Below, one piece after another: positions 1 through 7,419 of a stretch of DNA of 39,657 nt. Positions within the stretch are counted from its first letter, which is position 1; each line of letters starts with the position of its first letter. Origin of the DNA: Methylorubrum zatmanii (GTDB taxonomy: Bacteria; Pseudomonadota; Alphaproteobacteria; Rhizobiales; Beijerinckiaceae); the NCBI RefSeq assembly GCF_014845115.1, contig NZ_NKUI01000150.1:1-39657 (forward strand), given 5' to 3'. The notes beneath the pieces are model-generated. The model did no database searches. It was not told where the DNA came from and was given only the letters and a program-made list of their open reading frames with translations. A program made the translations under genes and the position numbers.

Positions 1-1522
1 GGCCAAGACGGCGCTGCTCGCCCTGCTCGACGATCCCGCGCCGGCCGTCCGCCGGGCCCTGGCCGAGGCCTGCGCAGGCTCGGATCAGGCGCCGCGTCCG
101 CTGATCGTGGCGCTCGCCTCGGACCAGCCGGACATCGCCTGCCTGGTGCTGGCGCGTTCGCCGGTGCTGATGGATGCCGACCTCGTGGATTGCGTCGCCA
201 TGGGCTGCGAGGAAACCCGGGCGGCGGTGGCCGGCCGGGTGGAGCTGTCGAAGCCGGTCGCCGCTGCCCTGGCGGAAGTGGGCGGCGTGCCCTCGCTCAT
301 CGCCCTCGCCGCGAACCGGAGCGCGCGGATCGGCGTCGCCGCCCTGCTGCGCATGGTCGAGCGCCACGGCGAGGACGCCGAGCTGCGCCAAGCCCTGCTC
401 GCGCGGGATGACCTCGCCATCGAGGTCCGCCACACCATCGTCTCCCTGGTGGCCGAGCAACTCTCGCGCCTCGGCCAGGATGCCGGCTGGATCAGTTCGG
501 AACGGGGCGCGCGGGTCGCCCGCGAGGCCCGCGACGCCGCCGCCCTGGCCCTGAGCGACGAGGCCGGGGAAGCGGGACTCGGCCGCCTCGTCGCGCATCT
601 GCGGGTGCAGGAGCAGCTGACCGCCGGCCTGATCCTGCGGGCGATCCTGTCGCTCCGCCTGCCCTTCGCCGAAGTCGCGCTGGCGGAGCTGAGCGGGCTC
701 AGCCGCGCCCGCGTCGCCGGGATCATGCTCGAACCGCACGGGGCGGGATATGCCGCGCTGCATCGCCGGGCCGGGCTGCCGGCCCTGCTGCTGCCCGCCA
801 TCCGCGCGGCGCTCGGCGTCTGGCGCGACGAAGCCGACCGCCGCAGCGGCGTCAGCGGGCCGCGTCTCGCCCGCTCGATGATCGAGGCGGCCCTGACCGC
901 CTGCGAGACGATGCCCTTCGCCGAGGCCCGCAGCCTGATGGCTCTGCTCGCCCGCTTCGAGGCCGAGGCGGCCCGCGACGAGGCCCGCATCCTCACCCAT
1001 GAGCAGGCGGAGGCCAGGGCACGGGAAACCGCGGAGGATGAGCCCCGGGAGGCGATGCTCCTCGCCGCGCCGGAGCCGGTCGAGGCCCGGATCGGCATCC
1101 CGGCCGAGGCCGCTTCCGCGCTTCCGGTCAGCCAGGAGATCGTCGTCCCGACAGCCGAGCCGAGGCTGCCCGACACCGCCACCGCCTGGCCGCTCGCTCC
1201 CCGGCCGGAGGATCGCATCGGCGCGGCGGTCGTCCCGGCCGAGGCGACGCCTGACGGGGTACCGGAATCGGCGGAAGCGGTGCTCGCCGGCCTCGCCGAG
1301 GAGCTCATGGCGCGGTTCCTGGCCGAGCGCGGTCAGGTTTCGGACCCGGCCCCGGCCCTCGCTCCCCCTCCGCTTCCGTCTCCCGCGCCAGAGATCCGGC
1401 CCGAGCCGCCGCGCTCTGCCCGCCCCCGCGCCATCGCCCTGGCGGTCGCCGCCGGGATGATCCCCGAGGAACTGGTCCTCAGCTACCGGGCGGATCGCGC
1501 GCGTCAGCGCCTCGCGGCCTGA
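1..1522 (+). CDS. DUF2336 domain-containing protein (5' end missing)
   Basis: The reading frame is open from base 2, so the N-terminus lies outside the window; the stop is TGA at 1520-1522. The visible part (about 506 residues) begins with helical, HEAT-like repeats rich in Ala, Leu and Arg, including LARSPVLMDADLVDCVA, typical of DUF2336 proteins common in Hyphomicrobiales. The last 170 residues or so are a low-complexity Ala/Pro/Glu/Arg-rich tail ending in a short conserved-looking helix. No catalytic motif, signal peptide or membrane segment is visible. Function is unknown; a cytoplasmic scaffold or regulatory role is only a guess. The downstream gene is convergent and overlaps the 3' end by 19 bases. 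Confidence 0.8.
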   Translation, partial: AKTALLALLDDPAPAVRRALAEACAGSDQAPRPLIVALASDQPDIACLVLARSPVLMDADLVDCVAMGCEETRAAVAGRVELSKPVAAALAEVGGVPSLIALAANRSARIGVAALLRMVERHGEDAELRQALLARDDLAIEVRHTIVSLVAEQLSRLGQDAGWISSERGARVAREARDAAALALSDEAGEAGLGRLVAHLRVQEQLTAGLILRAILSLRLPFAEVALAELSGLSRARVAGIMLEPHGAGYAALHRRAGLPALLLPAIRAALGVWRDEADRRSGVSGPRLARSMIEAALTACETMPFAEARSLMALLARFEAEAARDEARILTHEQAEARARETAEDEPREAMLLAAPEPVEARIGIPAEAASALPVSQEIVVPTAEPRLPDTATAWPLAPRPEDRIGAAVVPAEATPDGVPESAEAVLAGLAEELMARFLAERGQVSDPAPALAPPPLPSPAPEIRPEPPRSARPRAIALAVAAGMIPEELVLSYRADRARQRLAA

Positions 1523-2118
1523 GGCCGGTCCGCCTCGGTCCAGGGCCGCATCGCCTGCGGCCCGACGAAATCGAGTGGTGCGGCGAAATCCGCCGCCCGG
1601 CCCCGCATCGCCTCGGGCGGCTCGGGAAAGCCGCTGCGGCTGCCGTAATCGCGGCGGACCCGACGAGAGGGGCGCAGGGGCGCCTGCGTCAGGTTGCGGG
1701 CGCAGACCGCGTCGAGGGCGGTGACACTGCCCAGCGCCATGAGCGCGATCAGCGCATTGCCCCGGCGCGGATTGCCCTGCTCCAGGCCCGGCAACACCGT
1801 GGCGATATCGACGGCATCCCCGCCGACACGGCCCCAGATCCAGGGGGTCGGATCCCTCGTGCCGAGGATGCCGGCCCCCGTGACGATCTCCCTCAAACCG
1901 TAGCCGCGCAGGACCGGCGCGAGGCGCGGCATCCCGAGCCAGCGGGCGATGGCGCCGCCGCAGGCGATCTCGGCGACGCCGAGGCCGAGGGAGAACCAGC
2001 CGAGACCGCGGGCGAGCCCCTCCGTGGCCGGATCGGGCCTGCGCCGGGGATCGGGTGCGATCCGGTCGAGGGCGGCGGATTGCCAGTCCGACCGGCGGCG
2101 ATCGCTGTCACGGGCCAT
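1504..2118 (-). CDS. Small membrane protein of the type found beside zinc alcohol dehydrogenases ('cyclase/dehydrase' annotation)
   Basis: A 204-residue protein. ATG at 2118 is chosen because GGGAGG lies 4 bases upstream; an ATG at 2130 and a longer frame to 2202 lack such support and the latter would overlap the dehydrogenase gene. The middle holds hydrophobic helices (LGWFSLGLGVAEIACGGAIA near residues 40-59; ALIALMALGSVTALDAV near 125-140) and a GYGLREIVTGAG motif that I recall from proteins often named cyclase/dehydrase in Methylobacterium and Rhizobiales. It lies just downstream of the alcohol dehydrogenase on the same strand, 56 bases away, so they are probably co-transcribed. No enzymatic residues are evident; function unknown. 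The 3' end overlaps the convergent DUF2336 gene by 19 bases. Confidence 0.75.
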   Translation of the reverse strand: MARDSDRRRSDWQSAALDRIAPDPRRRPDPATEGLARGLGWFSLGLGVAEIACGGAIARWLGMPRLAPVLRGYGLREIVTGAGILGTRDPTPWIWGRVGGDAVDIATVLPGLEQGNPRRGNALIALMALGSVTALDAVCARNLTQAPLRPSRRVRRDYGSRSGFPEPPEAMRGRAADFAAPLDFVGPQAMRPWTEADRPQAARR

Positions 2119-2174
2119 GAAGCCTCCCATGAAGTCTCTGATGAAACCTGCCCTGTCCGGGATCGGCTCGCCGC

Positions 2175-3347
2175 TCAGGGGCGCAGCACGACCTTGATGC
2201 AATTGTCCTTCTTGTCCCGGAAGGTCCGGTACAGTTCCGGGCCCTGCTCCAGGCCGGCCCGGTGGGTGATGACGAAGGAGGGATCGATCTGGCCGTCCTC
2301 GATCCGCCGCAGGAGGTCGTCGGTCCAGCGGTTCACGTGGGTCTGGCCCGTGCGAATGGTCAGGCCCTTATTCATCACCGCCCCCATCGGCACCTTGTCG
2401 ATCAGGCCGCCATAGACGCCGGGAATCGAGAGGATGCCGGCGGGGCGGCAGACATAGATCATCTCCCGCAGCACCGAGGCGCGGTCGCTCTCCAGCATCA
2501 TCGCCTGCTTCACCCGGTCGTAGACCTGCTCAAGGGCGCGGGGCGAATGCGCTTCCATGCCGACCGCGTCGATGCATTTCTCCGGGCCCTTGCCGCCGGT
2601 CAGCTCGTTGAGGCGTTCGACCGGGCTCTCGACGCTGTTGTCGATGGTGATGGCGCCGCCGGCCCGCGCCATGTCGAGGCGTTCCGGCACGCTGTCGATG
2701 CAGATCACCTGGCGGGCCCCGAGCAGGATCGCCGAGCGGACCGCCATCTGCCCGACCGGGCCCGCGCCCCAGACCGCCACGGTGTCATGGGGCTGGATGT
2801 CGGCCTGGACCGCCGCCTGCCAGCCGGTGGGGAAGATGTCGCCGAGGAACAGCACCTGCTCATCGGTCAGCGAATCCGGCACCTTGATATGCGTCCGGTC
2901 GGCGAAGGGTACGCGCACATATTCCGCCTGCCCGCCGGGATAGCCGCCGGTGAGATGGGAATAGCCGAACAGGCCGGCAGTGCCGTGGCCGAATACCTTG
3001 GCGGCCATGCTCCTGTTGCGGTTCGAGCGTTCGCAGACCGAGAAGAAGCCGCGCTTGCACTGGTCGCACTCGCCGCAAATGATGGTGAAGGGGATGACGA
3101 CCCGCTCGCCCTTCTTCAGGGCTCCGTTCACGCCCCGGCCGGTCTCGACCACCTCGCCCATGAACTCATGGCCCATGATGTCGCCCTTCTTCATCGCCGG
3201 GATGAAGTGGTCGTAGAGGTGGAGGTCCGAGCCGCAGATGGCGCAGGCCGTCACCCGGATGATGGCGTCGCGGTCATCCTCGATCTGCGGATCGGGAACC
3301 GTGTCGCAGCGGATATCCTGAGTACCGTGCCAGACGAGGGCCCTCAT
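2175..3347 (-). CDS. Zinc-dependent medium-chain alcohol dehydrogenase
   Basis: A 390-residue MDR-family enzyme, probably NAD(P)-dependent and cytoplasmic. Catalytic-zinc residues are visible at Cys38 (ACAICGSDLH) and His60-Glu61 (GHEFMG); the structural zinc cysteines are Cys91, 94, 97 and 105. The nucleotide fold carries GAGPVG at 194-199. Length and the FGHGTAGLFGYSH segment fit the subgroup related to glutathione-independent formaldehyde dehydrogenase and threonine dehydrogenase, often annotated 'zinc-dependent alcohol dehydrogenase' or 'glutathione-dependent formaldehyde dehydrogenase'. The substrate cannot be told from sequence. ATG at 3347 is preceded by GGGAGA 6 bases upstream. The 137-base AT-richer gap upstream (3348-3484) probably holds its promoter, but I see no convincing -35/-10 pair. 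Confidence 0.93.
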   Translation of the reverse strand: MRALVWHGTQDIRCDTVPDPQIEDDRDAIIRVTACAICGSDLHLYDHFIPAMKKGDIMGHEFMGEVVETGRGVNGALKKGERVVIPFTIICGECDQCKRGFFSVCERSNRNRSMAAKVFGHGTAGLFGYSHLTGGYPGGQAEYVRVPFADRTHIKVPDSLTDEQVLFLGDIFPTGWQAAVQADIQPHDTVAVWGAGPVGQMAVRSAILLGARQVICIDSVPERLDMARAGGAITIDNSVESPVERLNELTGGKGPEKCIDAVGMEAHSPRALEQVYDRVKQAMMLESDRASVLREMIYVCRPAGILSIPGVYGGLIDKVPMGAVMNKGLTIRTGQTHVNRWTDDLLRRIEDGQIDPSFVITHRAGLEQGPELYRTFRDKKDNCIKVVLRP

Positions 3348-3484
3348 CGGATCTCTCCCGAGTGCGCCGGATGCATGAGCGGGTTTTCGGAATATCCGCG
3401 GAAGTAAGATCTTTGTTTCGCTCCCGAACGACGATATTTTATCCTTCTTGCAATTGATAAATTTTGGCGATCACAGCGCCCGCC

Positions 3485-4939
3485 TCACGCCGCCAGGGCG
3501 TTCGCCCGGCGCAGATCGTCGACGAAGGCACGATAGGCCACGTCCTTGGCCGCTTCGTCGGGCAGGCGCAGCAGGTAGGAGGGGTGAACCGTGATGAAGC
3601 CCTGAAACGGCTTGCCGAACTCGGCCGGGCCGCGGGCGCGGGTGATCGGGATCTGCTTGCCGGTCAGCGCCAGCACCGCCGTGGCGCCGAGCGCCACGAC
3701 GAGCCTGGGGCCGACGAAATCGAGTTCGCGGTCGAGCCACCAGCGGTAATGGCTCACCTCGCCAGCGGTCGGCTTCTCGTGGATGCGGCGCTTGCCGCGG
3801 AGCGTGAACTTGAAGTGCTTGACCGCATTGGTGAGATAGGCCTCGCGCCGGTCGATCCCCGCCTCCTCCAGGGCGCGGGAGAGCAATTGCCCCGCCGGCC
3901 CGACGAAGGGGCGCCCCTGCCGGTCCTCCTGATCGCCCGGCTGCTCGCCGACGAAGGCGATGCGCGCGCCCACCGGCCCCTCGCCGAGGACCGCCTGGGT
4001 CGCGCCGGGTACCAGCGGCTCCGAGCGGGCGATGACGGCGTTCAGCGCCTCCAGAGAATCCGGCTCGTCCTGCGCCATCTTGGCGACGGCGCGCACGGGA
4101 TCGCGCTTCACCGGCATGGTCGGCTCCTTCTCGATCATCGCCTGAGCGCGGGCGCTCGCGGCCCGCACCAGGGCGGGAATCGCCGCCGTCTCCGGCATGT
4201 TCCGCCAGTACTTGCGGGGCATCTCGGCGCGCATGGCGTCGAGATTCAGCCGGGCCGGGTTGAAGGTGTTTTCGTAATAGTCGCGCCAGCCGGCCTCGAA
4301 GCTGTCCCCTTCCGGCGCATCCTCGCAGCGGCCGGGTGGGCCGAAGCTCAGCGTACCGTCCCAATGCGCCGAGCCCTCCGGCGTCAGGATCGACCAGTTC
4401 AGCGAGCGGAAGCGGTCGACGAAGAAGGGAGCCGCCGCCGCCAGGATGTGATGGTCGGGCTCGAACCATGCCACGAAGCGTTCGGCCCCCTCCCCCGGCA
4501 CCCGGCGGAAGCGCAGGAAGGCGTGCATCTTGTGCAGGTCGCGGCCGATCGCCTTCCGCATCCGGTGCAGCCGGTGGACGAGGGGATCGCTCGCCACCTC
4601 CATCAGCGCCCGCTCACCCTGGAGAACCCGCCAGATCAGCGCGTAGAGCAGGCCGTAACGCTCCGGGTCGCGATGGGGCACCACCATCGGGATCAGGTCG
4701 GTCACCGCTCGCGGCAGACGCAGCGGCGCTCCCTCCGCCCGATCCATGTCGATGCCGAACAGGCTCGGCGCCTCCGACTGCCAGACGACGGTCTCGGGCG
4801 GGATCCGTCCCGCAATCAATCGGCGGACCGCGGCGCGGAAACCGTCGAGATCCGCTCCGGGCGCGAGGCTGACGACGTGGAGGCCACGGATCGCCCCTGC
4901 CTCCGTCGTGGGCGAAGGGTTTTGCGCGGCATCGCTCAT
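3485..4939 (-). CDS. DUF4130-UdgX fusion: uracil-DNA-binding protein
   Basis: A 484-residue two-domain protein. Residues about 18-255 are a DUF4130 domain (radical-SAM-associated DNA metabolism family); residues about 295-484 are a UdgX-type uracil-DNA glycosylase fold with GEQPGD at 331-336, KRRIH at 383-387 and VHPSYLLR at 451-458. In Mycobacterium smegmatis UdgX the His of KRRIH attacks the sugar and leaves the protein covalently bound at the abasic site; His387 is its counterpart. Oddly, the cysteines that hold the [4Fe-4S] cluster in UdgX are absent: the only Cys in the protein is Cys205, in the DUF4130 part. The ATG at 4939 overlaps the stop of the upstream radical SAM gene by one base, so the two are probably translated together. 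Fusion and neighbour are known; the biological role is not. Confidence 0.92.
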   Translation of the reverse strand: MSDAAQNPSPTTEAGAIRGLHVVSLAPGADLDGFRAAVRRLIAGRIPPETVVWQSEAPSLFGIDMDRAEGAPLRLPRAVTDLIPMVVPHRDPERYGLLYALIWRVLQGERALMEVASDPLVHRLHRMRKAIGRDLHKMHAFLRFRRVPGEGAERFVAWFEPDHHILAAAAPFFVDRFRSLNWSILTPEGSAHWDGTLSFGPPGRCEDAPEGDSFEAGWRDYYENTFNPARLNLDAMRAEMPRKYWRNMPETAAIPALVRAASARAQAMIEKEPTMPVKRDPVRAVAKMAQDEPDSLEALNAVIARSEPLVPGATQAVLGEGPVGARIAFVGEQPGDQEDRQGRPFVGPAGQLLSRALEEAGIDRREAYLTNAVKHFKFTLRGKRRIHEKPTAGEVSHYRWWLDRELDFVGPRLVVALGATAVLALTGKQIPITRARGPAEFGKPFQGFITVHPSYLLRLPDEAAKDVAYRAFVDDLRRANALAA

Positions 4940-6150
4940 CAGAACAGGCTCAGCTGTTCCGCCGGCTCGGCGAGTTTCGCCCGCAGATCGAGCCGGTCGG
5001 TCAGGGTGGTCGGCCGGAAATCCTCGGCGATCAGGAAGGGGCGAGCGCGCTTCAGCCCGGAGGTCAGCCGGGCGACATCGTCGAGGCGCAGCCGCCCGTG
5101 GCGGCGCGCCTTGACGATCGCATCCACCGCCCGCGCCCCGAGGCCGGGCACCCGCAACAGCATCTCCCGGTCGGCGCGGTTCACATCGACGGGGAAGCAA
5201 TGCCGGTTCTTCAGGGCCCAGGCGAGCTTCGGATCGATGTCGAGGGAGAGCATCCCGCCCTCCGCCGCGCCGGCCACGTCGTCGGGGGAGAACTCGTAAT
5301 ACCGGATCAGCCAGTCGGCCTGGTACAGCCGGTGCTCGCGCCGCAGGGGCGGCGCCTGGGGCGGAAGGCTGGCGGAGGCGTCGGGGATCGGGCTGAAGGC
5401 CGAGTAATAGACCCGGCGCAGGCCGTAACTGCCGTAGAGCAGGGCGCTCTTGCGGATCAGCGCCTCGTCGGTGGTGGCATCGGCGCCGACGATCACCTGG
5501 GTCGATTGGCCGGCGGGGGAGAAGCGGCGGCGCTCCTCCTTGGCCTGGACGATGCGCTCGCCGATCTGGCCCATCGCGCTCTCGATCGCGACGCCGTCCT
5601 TCTCCGGCGCGAGGCGGTTGAGGCTCGCCTCCGTCGGCAGTTCGAGATTGATCGAGAGCCGGTCGGCATAGAGCCCCGCCTCCTCGATCAGCCAGGGACT
5701 GGCCTCAGGGATCGACTTCAGGTGGATGTAGCCGCGAAACCCGTGCTCCCGCCGCAGCTTCTTGGCGACGCGGGTCAGCATCTCCATGGTGTAATCGGGC
5801 GAGCGGATGATGCCCGAGGACAGGAACAGGCCCTCGATATAGTTGCGCTTGTAGAACTCGACCGTCAGCGTCACCACCTCCTCGACGGAGAAGCGGGCGC
5901 GGGCGACGTTCGAGGAGCGCCGGTTCACGCAATAGGCGCAATCGAACAGGCAGTAATTGGTCAGCAGGATCTTGAGCAGCGAGACGCAGCGCCCGTCCGG
6001 CGTATAGGCGTGGCAGATGCCGGCCCCGGTGGTCGAGCCGAGGCCATCCGCGCCGGCCTTGCGCTTCGGCGCACCGGAGGAAGCGCAGGAGGCATCGTAT
6101 TTGGCCGCGTCCGCGAGGATGCGCAGCTTGCGCGCGAGCTTGTCGTCCAT
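4939..6150 (-). CDS. Putative DNA modification/repair radical SAM protein
   Basis: A 403-residue protein. The radical SAM cluster motif is CLFDCAYC (Cys67, Cys71, Cys74, CX3CX2C). Extra cysteines at 22, 46, 55 and 318 could bind another cofactor. The C-terminal third (about 321-362) contains helix-hairpin-helix-like DNA-binding segments, including RVPGLGARAVDAIVKARR. This matches the family called 'putative DNA modification/repair radical SAM protein', distantly related to spore photoproduct lyase. ATG at 6150 is chosen because the family begins near here (KLRILADAAKYD); ATG at 6168 is an in-frame alternative and neither has a strong ribosome site. It sits directly upstream of the DUF4130-UdgX gene, overlapping by one base, and is inferred to act with it on damaged DNA. 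Confidence 0.9.
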   Translation of the reverse strand: MDDKLARKLRILADAAKYDASCASSGAPKRKAGADGLGSTTGAGICHAYTPDGRCVSLLKILLTNYCLFDCAYCVNRRSSNVARARFSVEEVVTLTVEFYKRNYIEGLFLSSGIIRSPDYTMEMLTRVAKKLRREHGFRGYIHLKSIPEASPWLIEEAGLYADRLSINLELPTEASLNRLAPEKDGVAIESAMGQIGERIVQAKEERRRFSPAGQSTQVIVGADATTDEALIRKSALLYGSYGLRRVYYSAFSPIPDASASLPPQAPPLRREHRLYQADWLIRYYEFSPDDVAGAAEGGMLSLDIDPKLAWALKNRHCFPVDVNRADREMLLRVPGLGARAVDAIVKARRHGRLRLDDVARLTSGLKRARPFLIAEDFRPTTLTDRLDLRAKLAEPAEQLSLF

Positions 6151-6210
6151 CGAACGAAAGATGAACATCGTCGCGCCAGGATCAATGCGGCGCGTTGGCT
6201 TACGCACCGC

Positions 6211-6238
6211 AAAACCGGCCCTCCCGCAGGAGGGCCGG
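6211..6238 (-). terminator. Intrinsic terminator after osmC-like gene
   Basis: Perfect 10-bp stem, CCGGCCCTCC at 6215-6224 paired with GGAGGGCCGG at 6229-6238, with a CGCA loop. On the minus strand it is followed by TTTT (6214-6211). It lies about 20 bases past the stop of the minus-strand OsmC gene and upstream of the radical SAM gene, so it should separate the two transcripts. Confidence 0.8.
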
Positions 6239-6257
6239 CGCGATCAGCCTCGACGGA

Positions 6258-6689
6258 TCAGCCCTGGCTCAGGGTCTTGTCCAGGGTAATCTCGGCGTTG
6301 AGCAGCTTCGAGATCGGGCACCCCTTCTCGGCATTGCCGGCCAGCTCGTCGAACTTGGCCTGATCGATGCCGGGGATCACCGCCTTGAGGGTGAGCGCCG
6401 ACTTCGTGACCTTGAAGCCGTCGCCGTCCTGTACCAGCGTGACGACCGCCTTGGTATCGAGCGACGTCGCCTTGAGGCCGGCGGATTGAAGCTGGAAGGC
6501 CAGCGCCATAGTGAAGCAGCCGGCATGGGCGGCGGCGATCAGCTCCTCCGGATTGGTGCCCGGCTCGTTCTCGAAACGGGTGTTGAAGCCGTAGGGGTTG
6601 TTCGAGAGCACGCCGGACTGGGTCGTGATCTGGCCCTTGCCGGTCTTGCCGTCGCCCTCCCAATGGGCGCTCGCGTGGCGGTCGGTCAT
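6258..6689 (-). CDS. OsmC family peroxiredoxin
   Basis: A 143-residue cytoplasmic protein with the OsmC/Ohr fold. The two redox cysteines are Cys58 (AAHAGCFTMAL) and Cys124 (EKGCPISKLL), with Arg38 in GFNTRFE near the active site; length and motif spacing fit OsmC, which reduces hydroperoxides. OsmC is favoured over Ohr because of the GCPISKLL context, but the substrate is not proven. ATG at 6689 has AGGACGAGGA a few bases upstream, giving a plausible ribosome site. RecX lies 83 bases upstream on the same strand, and the gene is followed by an intrinsic terminator, so it ends the transcript. Confidence 0.92.
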   Translation of the reverse strand: MTDRHASAHWEGDGKTGKGQITTQSGVLSNNPYGFNTRFENEPGTNPEELIAAAHAGCFTMALAFQLQSAGLKATSLDTKAVVTLVQDGDGFKVTKSALTLKAVIPGIDQAKFDELAGNAEKGCPISKLLNAEITLDKTLSQG

Positions 6690-6772
6690 GTGTCGTCCTC
6701 GTCCTCTCGGGCGGATCCTGTCCGCGTCGGGTGCGACGTGGAGCGACGGGCGGGCAAGTCGAGGGGCTGTCC

Positions 6773-7375
6773 TCACTCTTCGTCGAAGGATGTCGCGTCG
6801 GACTCGGCGTCGCCGCCGATCACATCCTTGGCAAGGCGATAAGAAAAACCCGCCCGCGCTAGGGCGGCGAGGTCGCGCTCGCGGTTCGCCTCGCGCGTGT
6901 CCGGCCGGCGATAGGGGCCGAGGCGGCGGCGGCGGGCATAGGCGCGGGCGGCCTTCTCCTCGGTATCGGCCTCGCCCTCCTCGGCTCCGCCCGCCTCCTC
7001 CTTCTCTCCGGCGAGCGTCGCCGCGATGGTCTCGGCATCGATCCCCTTGGCGGCGAGCCGGGCCTGGGCCTGCCGCGTCGAGGTGCCGCGCCGCCTCAGG
7101 CCCCGCAGGCGCGAGGCGGCGAATCGGGCATCGTCGATGAGCCCGGCGGCCTGGGCGCGGGCGACCGTGTCGGCAATCACGTTGTCGTGGGCGCTCGGGT
7201 CCTCCTCGCGGGAGCGGCAGCGGCGCTCGACCCGGCGGGTCAGCACCCGGCGCAGCATCTCCGAGGAGGCGCCATAGCGGTCGAGATAGTGCAGGGCCAC
7301 GCGCTCCAGCCACGCAGCCGTGACCGGTGGCTCGGGCCTTGCGGGGCGCGGAGATGAAACGGTTCGCGGAATCAT
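6773..7375 (-). CDS. recX: RecX family regulatory protein
   Basis: A 200-residue protein resembling RecX, which binds RecA filaments and limits strand exchange. Typical three-helix-repeat sequence is seen in LIDDARFAASRLRGLRRRG and in RDLAALARAGFSYRLAKDVIGGD near the C-terminus. An acidic, Gly-rich insertion (about residues 125-145, with EEGEADTEE) interrupts the repeats and makes it longer than the usual 150 residues. ATG at 7375 is chosen; a longer frame to 7405 adds ten residues without support. recA is not in the window, which is common for this group. The gene runs divergently from the TAXI-like gene, with only about 45 bases between starts. Confidence 0.85.
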   Translation of the reverse strand: MIPRTVSSPRPARPEPPVTAAWLERVALHYLDRYGASSEMLRRVLTRRVERRCRSREEDPSAHDNVIADTVARAQAAGLIDDARFAASRLRGLRRRGTSTRQAQARLAAKGIDAETIAATLAGEKEEAGGAEEGEADTEEKAARAYARRRRLGPYRRPDTREANRERDLAALARAGFSYRLAKDVIGGDAESDATSFDEE

Positions 7376-7419
7376 CCGTTCTTCACGATCCGGACAGGTT
7401 TTCAATTCATGAATCTTGG

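Noticed and set aside
3348..3484. Possible promoter of the alcohol dehydrogenase gene in an AT-richer gap
   Set aside because: TTGCAA and TAAAAT-like boxes are present but spaced only six bases apart; no EcfG-type GGAAC/CGTT pair was found either.
3464..5299. Long plus-strand open frame of 611 codons opposite the UdgX gene
   Set aside because: It is antisense to two recognisable genes, is rich in Arg, Gly and Ala as expected from GC-rich shadow frames, and resembles no family.
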